Positions 41,400-50,574 of a stretch of 64,000 nucleotides of DNA are shown here, piece after piece. The notes under the pieces are model-generated. The model was not told the origin of the DNA. It saw only the letters and a program-made list of their open reading frames with translations, and did no database searches. The position numbers and the translations under genes are program-made. Numbering within the stretch: position 1 is the stretch's first letter; the number at the start of each line of letters is the position of its first letter. Source of the stretch: Bog-756 sp963813525 (GTDB lineage: Bacteria; Actinomycetota; Acidimicrobiia; Acidimicrobiales; RAAP-2); the NCBI GenBank assembly GCA_963813525.1, contig CAWEZI010000005.1:2914001-2978000 (forward strand). Direction: 5' to 3'.

Positions 41400-44300
41400 C
41401 CGTCGGACCCGCCCAGGGGCTCAGCCCCGATCCTCTTGCCACCTCCATCGAAGCGCACGCCGCCGGTGGCGGGACCGTCTCCGGTTTCGTCGCCGACAAC
41501 TGTCCCCGGGTCGTCGGCCGGGTATCCGGCGCCGATGTCCGGTACCTCCGGCACCTCGCCAGGAGGGGCTGGCTGCCCCGCGTGCTGGCCGCCGACCGAC
41601 TGGTTGGACGGCTCGGACGGAGAGGACACGGCAACCGACGAAGGGGGCGGAGCGAACAGCACGGTATTGGGCGAAAGAGTGGGCGAGGAGGCGGGTGACT
41701 CCCCCGCCGAAGGGATCTTGGAGACGGCCTCGGACGGGACGGCGCCCTCCTGCTGGCGAGGGACCTTCTGGCTCACCACCTTGGAGGAGCCGCCGGGAGC
41801 CATGGTCACCCCGTAGAGAGCGTCTGCCGCCTCCATGGTCCGTTTCTGGTGGCTCACGATGATGAGCTGTGCCCCTTCCCGGAATTCGTGAACCAGGCCC
41901 AAGAAGCGCTGGAGGTTGACGTCATCGAGCGCCGCCTCGACTTCGTCCATCAGGTAGAAGGGCGACGGCCGACTCCGAAAGACGGCGAACAGGTAGGCCA
42001 GCGCCACCAGCGAGCGCTCACCGCCCGACAGCAGCGAGAGGCGCCGGACGTTGCGACCGGCCGGTCGGACCTCCACTTCGACGCCCGTATTCAGAAGGTT
42101 CTCCGGGTCGGTCAGGGAGAGCCTCCCGGTGCCTCCTGGAAACAAGGTGGTGACCAGGGCCCCGAAGTGCTCGTTGACATCGGCGAAGGCCGCATGGAAG
42201 ACGTGCATGATCTCTTCGTCGAGGGCCCGTATGACGTGATGGAGCTCACGACGGGCCGAACGCACATCCTCCACCTGGGCCTCCAGGAACCGGTGGCGCT
42301 CACTGAGCTCGGCCAGCTCCTCGAGAGCGAGAGGGTTGACCGGGCCCAGGGCCGCCACTTCGGCCTCGAGCTCGGCGATCCGGGTCACAGGATCCGACCC
42401 CTCGGCCAGCTCGGGCGCCGGCGCGTCGATGGCCTCTTCGGGTCCGCAGGCCAGTTCTCTCTGCAGGTTTTCGATGACCGCTTCGCGGCGCACGGTGGCC
42501 TCGACCAGATCGAGCTCCGACTTCTGGAGCCGGCCCCGCACGGCGGCCAACTCGTGCTCCTGGGTCGAGCGTTGCCGACGCAACTCCTCGAGGCGAGCGC
42601 CGCCGGCCCTGACCGCCTCCAGTTGGCGCCTGTGGCGGTCCCGCAGTTGGGCAAGAGTGCCGTCCAGCTGGCCTTGGGCCCGGGCCACCTCGGCGCTGAG
42701 CCGCTCGACGGCGGTGGCATCGGCCTCGAGCCGCCTCCTCCGCTCGGCGGCCAGACGGCGCTCGTCGGCGTGCCCGGTGAGCCGGCGTTCCACCTCTTCG
42801 AGCCGCTCGGTCAGGACCCGGCTGCGTTCGACCAGTCCGGCCGACCGGACCTCCCACTCACTGCGAGCGGTGGCTGCGTTGGTCAGGCGCTCGTCGAGCC
42901 GCCGCCGTTCTTCGCGGGCCGCAGCCGCCTCATCGGCCGCTTGCGCCTTGGCCTCCTCGAAACCGGGGAGCTGCTGTTGGAGCTCGTCGGCCCGCCCCTC
43001 ATCCCGCGCCACCCGTTCCTCCAACTCGACCCGGGCGACCCGCAGCTCCTCGAGCTCGACGGCCAGGGCCGCCCGGTCGTCAGCCACCCTCTGGCGCGTG
43101 GCCCGTGCCGTCTGGTGCACGACCTCGTTGTGGTCGTCCGACCGGACGGCCTCCAGGGCGGCCACCCGGGTGGCCTCCACGCCGGCCCGTGCCGTCGTGC
43201 GTTCCTCGGCGGCGTGGGAGGTGGCCAGAGCCGCCATTTCCGCCCGCGCTCGCCCTTCTTCGACCACGTCGGCGGTGACGGCCGCACCACCGGCCCGCAC
43301 CCGCCATCCGCTGGATGAGAACCGGTCGCCGTCCCGGGTCACGACGACCAGGTCGGGGCGGGCCAGAGCCAGGTCGATGGCCTCGGACCACCCGCCCTCG
43401 GCACAGAAGGCGCCGGAGAGGAGCGTGTCGAGAACCACGTCGAGCCCGGGAAATCCGATGGTCCCGCTGCGCGGGCGCACATGGCGGCGGATGGGCTCGG
43501 TGCCTGCCGGGGCTTCGCTGTGGCCGACGTCGGCCGGGACGGCACCGGTCAAGGCCAGAACGGCGCCGGTCGCCCCTCCCTGGCGGAGGCGGGCGAGGGC
43601 CTGTCGGGCCGGTTCGCTGCCTGAGACGACGACGGCCGCCACCGATGCCCCCGCTGCCGCCTCGAAGGCCGCCTCCCAGCCGGCGTCGACCTCGACCACG
43701 TCGAGAAGCGTCCCCACTACCCCCTCCACCCCGGCCAGCAGCTCCGCTCCGGCCGCCCCGCGGGCTTCGTCGAACGCCTTCTCCAAGGCGTCGGCTCGGG
43801 CCACCGATCGATGAAGCTCCTGCTCGGCCTGGCGGAGGGCCTGTTCGGCCGCTTCCAGGCGGGCGGTGGCCTGACCGTGGGCCGATTCCATTTCGGCCAC
43901 CACAGTCTGCAGACGATGACGGGCCTGCTCGGTGTCTGACAGTCGTTCGGCCAGCTCCCGATCCTCGTCTTCGAGGAGGGCGCCACGTCGCTCGGCCGCC
44001 ACCGACCGGGAGGCCAGCTGCTCGAGGGCCCGCCGGTCCCGCTCGAGGGCCCGTTCGAGCGAACCGAGCTGGCCACGGGCCACGGTGACCGCTTCCTCGG
44101 CCTGTCGGAGCGGTCCGCCGTCCCCCCAGGTCTCGCGGTGGGCCTCGAGTGCGGCCGCCGCCTCGGCCTCCATCTGGACCAGGGCATCCTGTTCGGGGGC
44201 GAGCCTGGTCGATTCGGCTTCCGCCGCCGAGAGCTCCTCGCTCAGATGAGCGGCCTCCGCCTCGAGCGTCGACACCACATCGGCATCGGCGGCAGCGTCC

Positions 44301-45247
44301 AGGGCCTGAGCCAGCGACCGGCGGCGCTCCCGCAGCACCCCGATCAAGCCGCGGGCCCGCTCGACCAGTCCTTCGGCCCGACCCAGGGCGGAGGCCAGGT
44401 CGGCCTCCCTCTGGGCCGACATCTCATCGCTGGTGCGCTCGGTGTCGGCGTCGAGTTGGTCGAGCGAGGTCCGCAGGCTCTCCTCGACGAGGCGCTGTTC
44501 GGCCTGCGCCCGCTTTCCCTCCTGCTGACGGGCGTCCAGAGCCTTGAGCTCGGAGCCGGCCACATAGAGGCGGATCAGCCGCAGCTGGTCGTCCAGCTCG
44601 GCATAGGAACGTGCCGCCGCCGCCTGGCGTTCGAGTGGCCGGATCTGGCGTTTGACTTCTCGGACCAGGTCGAAGAGCCGTTCCAGGTTCTCTTCGGTGG
44701 AGGCCAGCCGCCGTTCGGACCTCTCGCGCCGGCGACGGTACTTGAGAACACCCGCCGCCTCCTCGATGACCGCCCGGCGGTCTTCGGGATGGGCCTCCAA
44801 GATGGCGTCGAGGTGGCCCTGGCTGATGATGACGTGCTGTTGGCGGCCGACACCGGTGTCCGACAGGAGCTCTTGGATATCGAGAAGGCGGCACGGGGCG
44901 CCGTTCATGGCGTACTCGCTGTCGCCCGACCGGAAGAGAGTCCGGGTGATGGTGATTTCGGCCAGATCGGTGGCCAGCTGGCCGGCGCTGTTGTCGATGG
45001 TCAGGGTCACTTCGGCCCGGCCCAGAGCAGGGCGGCTGGCCGTGCCGGCGAAGATGACGTCCTCCATCTTGGCCGAGCGCACCGTGCGGGGACCCTGGGC
45101 GCCGAGGACCCACGCCACGGCGTCGACCACGTTCGACTTCCCGCTGCCGTTCGGGCCCACCACCACTGTGATGCCGGGCTCGAATTCGAGCACGGCCGGG
45201 TCGGCGAAGGATTTGAAACCCTTGAGGGAGAGAGACTTCAGGAACAC
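41396..45247 (-). CDS. smc: Chromosome segregation ATPase SMC
   Basis: SMC condensin, 1283 residues. The N-terminal head has GPNGSGKSNVVDAVAWVLG (Walker A) and VIISQGHLDAILEAHPEDRR. Two long coiled coils flank a hinge (about residues 515-650, with GVVGTLLDVVEVDAGWEAAF). The C-terminal head carries LLSGGERSLVALAYLFAVF and Walker B FYLMDEVEAALDD. The last ~125 residues are Ser/Pro/Gly-rich and disordered, an extension beyond the usual ~1160-1190. GTG start. First gene of a smc-ftsY pair. ScpA and ScpB are not in the window. Confidence 0.97.
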   Translation of the reverse strand: MFLKSLSLKGFKSFADPAVLEFEPGITVVVGPNGSGKSNVVDAVAWVLGAQGPRTVRSAKMEDVIFAGTASRPALGRAEVTLTIDNSAGQLATDLAEITITRTLFRSGDSEYAMNGAPCRLLDIQELLSDTGVGRQQHVIISQGHLDAILEAHPEDRRAVIEEAAGVLKYRRRRERSERRLASTEENLERLFDLVREVKRQIRPLERQAAAARSYAELDDQLRLIRLYVAGSELKALDARQQEGKRAQAEQRLVEESLRTSLDQLDADTERTSDEMSAQREADLASALGRAEGLVERARGLIGVLRERRRSLAQALDAAADADVVSTLEAEAAHLSEELSAAEAESTRLAPEQDALVQMEAEAAAALEAHRETWGDGGPLRQAEEAVTVARGQLGSLERALERDRRALEQLASRSVAAERRGALLEDEDRELAERLSDTEQARHRLQTVVAEMESAHGQATARLEAAEQALRQAEQELHRSVARADALEKAFDEARGAAGAELLAGVEGVVGTLLDVVEVDAGWEAAFEAAAGASVAAVVVSGSEPARQALARLRQGGATGAVLALTGAVPADVGHSEAPAGTEPIRRHVRPRSGTIGFPGLDVVLDTLLSGAFCAEGGWSEAIDLALARPDLVVVTRDGDRFSSSGWRVRAGGAAVTADVVEEGRARAEMAALATSHAAEERTTARAGVEATRVAALEAVRSDDHNEVVHQTARATRQRVADDRAALAVELEELRVARVELEERVARDEGRADELQQQLPGFEEAKAQAADEAAAAREERRRLDERLTNAATARSEWEVRSAGLVERSRVLTERLEEVERRLTGHADERRLAAERRRRLEADATAVERLSAEVARAQGQLDGTLAQLRDRHRRQLEAVRAGGARLEELRRQRSTQEHELAAVRGRLQKSELDLVEATVRREAVIENLQRELACGPEEAIDAPAPELAEGSDPVTRIAELEAEVAALGPVNPLALEELAELSERHRFLEAQVEDVRSARRELHHVIRALDEEIMHVFHAAFADVNEHFGALVTTLFPGGTGRLSLTDPENLLNTGVEVEVRPAGRNVRRLSLLSGGERSLVALAYLFAVFRSRPSPFYLMDEVEAALDDVNLQRFLGLVHEFREGAQLIIVSHQKRTMEAADALYGVTMAPGGSSKVVSQKVPRQQEGAVPSEAVSKIPSAGESPASSPTLSPNTVLFAPPPSSVAVSSPSEPSNQSVGGQHAGQPAPPGEVPEVPDIGAGYPADDPGTVVGDETGDGPATGGVRFDGGGKRIGAEPLGGSDG

Positions 45248-45329
45248 CGCGCGCTCACCCTATCGGCCGTCGGTGAACAGAGTGGAGATGCCGACCCGCC
45301 CCGTGGGTCGCATGGGGAAAGGCGCCGGA

Positions 45330-46172
45330 TCAGACCTGGCAATGATCACAGAAGAAAGTCGACCGACCTCCTGATTTGACCCGGACGATGGTGGCGCGAC
45401 AGCGCCGGCAGGCCTCGCCTTCCCGGTCGTAGGCCTGGTGTTGATCCTGGTAGTCACCGACCTCACCGAACAGGTCGCGGTACTGCTCGTCGGCCAAGGA
45501 GGAGCCGCGGCGCTTGACCGCCTCGGCCAGTGTCTCGACCATGGCCCGGTAGAGCCGCCGCACCTCCTGGGACGACAGCGAGTTGGACATCCGGTCGTAG
45601 CGGAGACCGGCGGCAAAAAGGATCTCGTCGGCGTACATGTTGCCGATCCCGGCCACGAACTCCTGGTCCATGAGCAGGGCCTTGAGGCCTGCCTTGTGGG
45701 ATGACAACAGCACCCAGAACTTCTCCCAGCTCATCACGTCCTCGAGCGGGTCGAAACCGAGGTGGGCCAGCTCCGGCAGAGGGGGGGAACCGTCGACCGG
45801 GGCGGCTGACACGAACAGCTCGCCGAAGGTGCGCGGGTCGACGAACCGCAGCTGCCCGCCCTGGGTGAACGTGATCACCACGTGGGTGTGGGGGGCCTTG
45901 GGCTCCTTGATGGATTTGGCCCGCTGGAGTTGGCCGCTCATCCCCAGGTGGACCACCAGGGTCTGGCCGTCCTCCAGCCCCAAGAGCAGGTACTTACCCG
46001 CTCGGTCGATCGATTTGATGGTGTGTCCCTCGAGGCGGGCACGGAAGTTCTTGGCGCTCGGATGGCGCCGTACCGTGCGTCCATTGCGCACCTCGACTGA
46101 CTTGATCTTCCGGCCTACGACCTCGGATTGAAGGTCCCGCCGGATGGTCTCAACCTCCGGAAGCTCAGGCAT
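45330..46172 (-). CDS. mutM: Formamidopyrimidine-DNA glycosylase
   Basis: MutM/Fpg removes 8-oxoguanine. From the ATG at 46172 it is MPELPEVETIRRDLQSEVVG, the catalytic Pro2-Glu3 start. VVHLGMSGQL contains the catalytic Lys-region loop, GIGNMYADEILFAAGL the H2TH helix, and CRRCRATIVRVKSGGRSTFF...CDHC the zinc finger. 280 residues, full length. The start overlaps the rnc end by 8 bp. The long upstream open frame is antisense or read-through of rnc and is not used. Confidence 0.97.
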   Translation of the reverse strand: MPELPEVETIRRDLQSEVVGRKIKSVEVRNGRTVRRHPSAKNFRARLEGHTIKSIDRAGKYLLLGLEDGQTLVVHLGMSGQLQRAKSIKEPKAPHTHVVITFTQGGQLRFVDPRTFGELFVSAAPVDGSPPLPELAHLGFDPLEDVMSWEKFWVLLSSHKAGLKALLMDQEFVAGIGNMYADEILFAAGLRYDRMSNSLSSQEVRRLYRAMVETLAEAVKRRGSSLADEQYRDLFGEVGDYQDQHQAYDREGEACRRCRATIVRVKSGGRSTFFCDHCQV

Positions 46173-46932
46173 TCCCTCCCTCGACTTCCAACCTCTCGAC
46201 TTCCAACGTCTCGCAGGCCACTCTGGCGGCCACCTGCTCCGCGTCTTTTTTGGACCGTCCCTCCCCCGAACCGAGGCTCTGACCAGCAACGTACACCGTG
46301 GCCAGGTACCGACGGGCATGATCGGGGCCGAAACTCTCCAGCTCGTAGTGGGGAACGCCCCGTCCCAGGCGCACCGCCTCCTCCTGGAGCCGGCTCTTGT
46401 GGTCCGATTCGCCGGGCTCACCCACAGCCACCGAAATTCGGTCTCTGAGCAGGAAAAGTATCATCCGCCGGGCGGCCTCCAAGCCGCCGTCGAGGTAGAC
46501 GGCGCCGATGACGGCTTCGGTGGCGTCGGCCAGGATCGATTCCTTCCGCCGTCCCCCGGACAGATCCTCACCCCGCCCCAGGCGTAGGTGCTCGGCCACC
46601 CCGAGGTCGCCAGCCACCTCGGCCAGAACCCGGGTGTTGACTACGGAGGCTCTGACCTGGGACATCTGCCCGTCCGACAGCTCCGGGTGGCCCCCGTAGG
46701 TGAACTCGGCCACCACCAGTCCCAGCACGGCGTCGCCCAGGAACTCCAAACGTTCGTTTGAACTGCGGCCGAGCTGCTCGGCGCACCACGACCGGTGGGC
46801 CATGGCCCGCTCCAGCAGTTGAGGGTCAGTGAACCAGTAGCGGACCCGTTGGGCCAGCCATTGCTCCCCGGTGGGAGCGCCGGTGTCGGCGAGGTCGTCC
46901 TCGGGTGGGCCCGAGTCGGCGGACGGCGCCAT
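46165..46932 (-). CDS. rnc: Ribonuclease III
   Basis: RNase III, 255 residues. The signature NERLEFLGDAVLGLVVAEF includes the metal-binding acidic residues; ADATEAVIGAVYLDGGLEAA is the second. The double-stranded RNA-binding domain (DHKSRLQEEAVRLGRGVPHY, GSGEGRSKKDAEQVAAR) is complete. It processes rRNA and structured mRNAs. The first ~25 residues are an acidic tail. Eight bases separate it from the acpP stop. Confidence 0.97.
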   Translation of the reverse strand: MAPSADSGPPEDDLADTGAPTGEQWLAQRVRYWFTDPQLLERAMAHRSWCAEQLGRSSNERLEFLGDAVLGLVVAEFTYGGHPELSDGQMSQVRASVVNTRVLAEVAGDLGVAEHLRLGRGEDLSGGRRKESILADATEAVIGAVYLDGGLEAARRMILFLLRDRISVAVGEPGESDHKSRLQEEAVRLGRGVPHYELESFGPDHARRYLATVYVAGQSLGSGEGRSKKDAEQVAARVACETLEVERLEVEGGNA

Positions 46933-46940
46933 GGGGCGCC

Positions 46941-47237
46941 TCAGGCCCCCCCGAGTTTGGCGTACACGTAGTCGACGGAATCCCGCACGGTACGAAGCTC
47001 TTCGAGGTCCTCATCATCGATACGAAACCCGACCGATCGTTCGCCCAGCTCTTCCTCGAGCCCTTCCACCAGCTCGATCAGGGCCAGCGAGTCGGCGTCG
47101 AGGTCCTCGGCGAAAGAGGAGGATTCGCTGATAGCGGACGGCTCGATCTCGAGGATGTCGGCGAGCAGATCACGGATGAGTTCGAGGACCTGGTCTCGCT
47201 CCAGGGGGCCCTTCTCCATGTGGGTCTCTGCTGGCAC
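46941..47237 (-). CDS. acpP: Acyl carrier protein
   Basis: ACP, 98 residues from the GTG at 47237, chosen because AGGAG lies five bases upstream; the ATG at 47219 is the alternative. The phosphopantetheine site is the Ser of DLDADSLALIELVEGLEEEL, with the acidic helix II around it. An N-terminal helix QVLELIRDLLADIL is normal. It is followed by rnc, and plsX, its usual upstream partner, lies 10 kb away across an insertion. Confidence 0.95.
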   Translation of the reverse strand: MPAETHMEKGPLERDQVLELIRDLLADILEIEPSAISESSSFAEDLDADSLALIELVEGLEEELGERSVGFRIDDEDLEELRTVRDSVDYVYAKLGGA

Positions 47238-47596
47238 GGCGTCTCCTGTGGGTCGTGGATGTTTGGGAATGGGTACCCGAAAACGAGGGACGGTGGTTCC
47301 GCCAACCAGCCTGACCTGCCCGTTTCGGGCCGGTGGGCGTTCAGCCCCAGCATCGTCACACTCGGCTGTCCGTCGCTCTGACGGACAGCCGGTCGGACCA
47401 CGACAGCAAAACGGCACTGCGTGCAGGAAACACGGCAACACTGACGGCCGTGCCTCCCCACCGGGGCTTTCCACCTCGGGGAGATCTTACCGGACGGTGC
47501 CATTCACGGAGTGGAAACACGATGGCAACCCGTCTGACCCATCGTTGACGTATCACAGGGAGCGTGGGCCGAGCTGTCGCAGGGGGTGTGCAGGGC
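47238..47596. other. Divergent promoter region, acpP / ATP-grasp operon
   Basis: This stretch separates the minus-strand acpP from the plus-strand ATP-grasp operon and must hold promoters for both. It contains a strong 12-bp inverted repeat (listed separately) and a smaller one, GCCCG-TTT-CGGGC, at 47318-47330. A TTGACG at 47545 has no convincing -10. No gene fits in it. Confidence 0.6.
47363..47391. promoter_or_regulatory. 12-bp perfect inverted repeat, 5-nt loop
   Basis: Left arm CGGCTGTCCGTC (47363-47374), loop GCTCT, right arm GACGGACAGCCG (47380-47391). The arms are perfect complements. There is no T-tract on either side, and both adjacent genes point away, so a terminator is unlikely. 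An operator or an mRNA leader structure is more plausible. Position: 126 bp from the acpP start and about 205 bp from the ATP-grasp start. Confidence 0.85.
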
Positions 47597-49546
47597 ATGA
47601 CAGGGAAGCCGGGCGGCGTTGCCGGCCAACCCGAGGGCACTGCGGGCCAACCCGAGGGCACTGCGGGCCAGGCCCAGGGCGTGACGGGCCGGCCGAAGGG
47701 CGTGACGGGCCGGCCGAAGGGCACGACAGGCCAGGCGGAGGGTGTGAGCCAGGCGGATGGTGTGAGCCAGGCGCAGGATGCGAGCCAGGCGGAGAGTATG
47801 AAAGGCCAGGCGAAGGAGCCTGCATCGGCCTCCGCACCCCCTGGCAGGCTCCCGACCACGGCTTGGCCCTCCTACGACCCCGGCGACTTCTACGACGAGC
47901 TGGTGGGCCCGGAGGGCCACCCGCGTCCGGCGGCGGCGGCTCTGTGGCGCCACTTGGCCGAGTTGGGACCGGAGGCACTGGCCGATAGGCAGGCCGCCGC
48001 CGACCATGAAATGCGCACCATCGGTGTCACCTTCACCGTCTACGAGGGATCGGCCGGAGTAGACCGGCCCTGGCCCTTCGACATCATTCCCCGGATCATG
48101 CCGGCCGACGAGTGGCACACCATCGAGGTGGGCCTCGTGCAGAGGCTCAACGCCCTCAACCTCTTCATCGACGACGTCTACCACGATCAGCGCTGCGTGA
48201 CCTCGGGCGTGGTCCCGTCCGAGCTGGTGTCCGGGTCTCCGAACTTCCGACGGGAGTGCGTCGGCATCGATCCACCCGGTGGCATCTGGGCCCATATCTG
48301 TGGGAGTGACCTGATACGGGACGCCGAAGGGACCGTGTACGTGCTCGAGGACAACCTGCGGGTTCCCTCGGGCGTCTCGTACCTCCTCGAGAACCGGATC
48401 GTGGCCAAACACGTGTTCCCCGAGCTGTTCCGCCATTACAGCATCGAGCCGGTGGACCCCTACATCGGGCGCTTGGCCAGCCTGCTGGCCTCGGTGTCGC
48501 CGTCTGCGGGCGACCCCACCCTGGTCGTGCTCACCCCCGGGATCTACAACTCGGCCTACTTCGAGCACGCCTTCCTGGCCCAACAGCTCGGCGTGGAGCT
48601 GGTCGAAGGTAGCGACCTGGTGGTCCTGGACGACGATTGCGTCTACGCCCGGACCATCGACGGGCTCCAACGGGTCGACGTCATCTACCGCCGGATCGAC
48701 GATCTCTTCCTCGACCCCGAGGCCTTCCGGCCCGATTCGATGTTGGGCGTGCCCGGCTTGATGCGGGCCTGGCGGGCAGGGCGGGTCGCTCTGGTCAATG
48801 CGCCCGGGGCGGGGATCGCCGACGACAAGAAGGTCTATGCCTACGTTCCCGACATCATCCGGTTCTACCTCGACGAGGAACCCATCCTCGACACGGTGCC
48901 CACCCTGCGCTGCAGTGACGAAGACACACGCCGCTTCGTCCTCGACAATCTCGCCAAACTGGTGGTCAAGCCGGCCAACGAGTCGGGGGGCTCGGGCGTG
49001 GTGGTGGGAACCCAGGCGACGGCCGCCCAGCTCGAGGACGTCGCCGGCCAGGTCAACCACGCCCCGAGCCGGTGGGTGGCCCAGCCGATCATCCCCCTCT
49101 CGACCGCCCCGACGTTGTGCGAGGGCACCGTGGCCCCGCGCCATGTGGACCTCCGTCCCTTCACCCTGCTCGGGCCCGAGGGCGCCTACGTCACCCGTGG
49201 CGGGCTGACCCGGGTGGCCCGACGGCCCGGCTCGCTGGTGGTCAACTCGTCCCAGGGCGGCGGTAGCAAGGACACCTGGGTGGTCGACACCAGCGACGCG
49301 GCGCATGCGACACTGGCCACCCGGCGCACCTCGTCCCGATCGGGTCGTGGGCGGCCGGGCAGACCATCTGACAGAGAAAAAGTCGGGGACGCTGACAGAG
49401 AGGGACCAGGCCGGACACAGACCCAGTTGCAGGCCGAGAACCGCACCCAGACACAAACGCATATAGAGGGGCATGCCGCACATGCACGAACAGATGAACC
49501 CCGAGCACCCGAAGGAGAGGTCCATGCTGCTGGCACGAATGGCTGA
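47597..49546 (+). CDS. Circularly permuted type-2 ATP-grasp protein
   Basis: A predicted carboxylate-amine ligase of the circularly permuted ATP-grasp (DUF404/DUF407) family. After a ~75-residue repeat tail the conserved protein begins near SYDPGDFYDELVGPEG. Motifs: EMRTIGVTFTVYEGSAG, WPFDIIPRIMP, VYVLEDNLRVPSGVSYLLENR (E-D-N acids), LVVKPANESGGSGVVVGT (Lys and Gly-rich loop), SRWVAQPII, VDLRPFTLLG, and GGLTRVA...VVNSSQGGGSKDTWV at the C-terminus. It would join an amino group to a carboxylate using ATP; substrate unknown. The ATG at 47597 is used. A GTG at 47564 and an ATG at 47798, after the repeats, are alternatives. It overlaps the next gene by 23 bp. Confidence 0.92.
   Translation: MTGKPGGVAGQPEGTAGQPEGTAGQAQGVTGRPKGVTGRPKGTTGQAEGVSQADGVSQAQDASQAESMKGQAKEPASASAPPGRLPTTAWPSYDPGDFYDELVGPEGHPRPAAAALWRHLAELGPEALADRQAAADHEMRTIGVTFTVYEGSAGVDRPWPFDIIPRIMPADEWHTIEVGLVQRLNALNLFIDDVYHDQRCVTSGVVPSELVSGSPNFRRECVGIDPPGGIWAHICGSDLIRDAEGTVYVLEDNLRVPSGVSYLLENRIVAKHVFPELFRHYSIEPVDPYIGRLASLLASVSPSAGDPTLVVLTPGIYNSAYFEHAFLAQQLGVELVEGSDLVVLDDDCVYARTIDGLQRVDVIYRRIDDLFLDPEAFRPDSMLGVPGLMRAWRAGRVALVNAPGAGIADDKKVYAYVPDIIRFYLDEEPILDTVPTLRCSDEDTRRFVLDNLAKLVVKPANESGGSGVVVGTQATAAQLEDVAGQVNHAPSRWVAQPIIPLSTAPTLCEGTVAPRHVDLRPFTLLGPEGAYVTRGGLTRVARRPGSLVVNSSQGGGSKDTWVVDTSDAAHATLATRRTSSRSGRGRPGRPSDREKVGDADREGPGRTQTQLQAENRTQTQTHIEGHAAHARTDEPRAPEGEVHAAGTNG
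47615..47794 (+). repeat. Coding 21-bp then 18-bp repeats at the ATP-grasp 5' end
   Basis: Six 21-bp units encode seven-residue repeats of the form G(T/V)(A/T)G(Q/R)PE/K. They are followed by three 18-bp units encoding GVSQAD, GVSQAQ and DASQAE. The repeats precede the conserved fold and are not part of the family. Confidence 0.9.
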
Positions 49547-50558
49547 GGCTGTGTACTGGGCGGGGCGGTATCTCGAGCGCAGCGAGTGCACGGCCCGCAT
49601 CGTGCAGGTGCACACCGACACCCACGTGGACATGCCGGTCGGCGAGGACGTGGGATGGGAACCGCTACTGGCCATCGCCGGTGTGGACGGCCAGTTCGCT
49701 GAGCACTATCCGGACGCCACCGATGGCGGCTACCCCCTCGACGCCGCCGGTTCGGTCACCGGCCGAGAGGTGGGGGGCAGCCCTGCCGGCGCTGTCGAAG
49801 AGGACGTCATCGAATACCTCCTCCACAGCCCCGACAATCCGTCGTCCATCCTCGCTTCGATCACCGCCGCTCGGGAGAACCTCCGGACGGCACGACCGGT
49901 GATCCCTCGGGAGGCCTGGGAGGCCGGGAACAATGTGTGGCTGACCTGTTCGGACAACCTCGAGGAGACATTCACCCGGGAGGGCCGGGTCCAATGGCTC
50001 CGTCGAGTGATCGCCGGCTGCCAGAGGATCAACGGCATTCTGCTCGGGACCATGAGCCGCGACGAAACCATGTCTTTCCTATCCATCGGCCAGAGTCTCG
50101 AACGGGCCGATCTGACCACCCGTGTCCTCGATGTGCGCTCGGACAGCCTGCACACCCAGCAGGGGGACGATCCCTACGACGCCGTCCGGTGGATGGCCGT
50201 CTTGCGTTCGTTGGCCGCCTATCAGTCATTCCGGCGGGCCATGCCCGCCCGTCCACAGGGAGGTTCGACCCTGCGCTTCCTCCTGCAGGACGATCGGTTT
50301 CCTCGCGCTGTCAGTGCCTGTCTGACCGAATCGCGTTCCCAGCTGAAGGGTCTGGCCCGGGCGGAAGACGCTCTGGATGCCTGTGCCGATGCCGCCATGC
50401 TGGTGGCCTCGGCCGCCGTTCCTCGACTCTCCCTCGGCGGTCTCACCGAGTTCCTGGACGAGGTCCAGATGTCGCTGGCCGAGATCCACCGTCGGATCGA
50501 CGAGACCTACTTCCGCCCTTCGTTCGTCGGTTGGCTGCCCTCCTCCGTCGCGTCGTGA
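49524..50558 (+). CDS. Alpha-E domain protein (DUF403)
   Basis: A helical alpha-E domain protein of 344 residues, the regular partner of circularly permuted ATP-grasp enzymes. The start MLLARMAEAVYWAGRYLERS is diagnostic; AAAGGAG-like AAGGAGAGG precedes the ATG at 49524, which fixes it against the longer frame. ENLRTARPVIPREAWEAGNN and SFLSIGQSLERADLTTRVLD are the other family signatures. It lacks a known catalytic site and may hold the ligase substrate or chain. Its start overlaps the ATP-grasp gene by 23 bp and the fused paralogue follows in 16 bp. Confidence 0.92.
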   Translation: MLLARMAEAVYWAGRYLERSECTARIVQVHTDTHVDMPVGEDVGWEPLLAIAGVDGQFAEHYPDATDGGYPLDAAGSVTGREVGGSPAGAVEEDVIEYLLHSPDNPSSILASITAARENLRTARPVIPREAWEAGNNVWLTCSDNLEETFTREGRVQWLRRVIAGCQRINGILLGTMSRDETMSFLSIGQSLERADLTTRVLDVRSDSLHTQQGDDPYDAVRWMAVLRSLAAYQSFRRAMPARPQGGSTLRFLLQDDRFPRAVSACLTESRSQLKGLARAEDALDACADAAMLVASAAVPRLSLGGLTEFLDEVQMSLAEIHRRIDETYFRPSFVGWLPSSVAS

Positions 50559-50574
50559 TGGGCTCTGCCGCGTC

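Noticed and set aside
41849..45379. Several long plus-strand frames over smc (489, 492 and 413 aa)
   Set aside because: Shadow frames of the SMC coding strand; compositions are Arg/Ser/Pro or Leu/Gly-skewed and motif-free.
47318..47330. GCCCG-TTT-CGGGC hairpin as a terminator
   Set aside because: Five-base stem, no T-tract, and located between divergent genes.
47504..49675. 723-aa minus-strand open frame
   Set aside because: Antisense to the ATP-grasp gene; long only because of high third-position GC, and no domain is visible.
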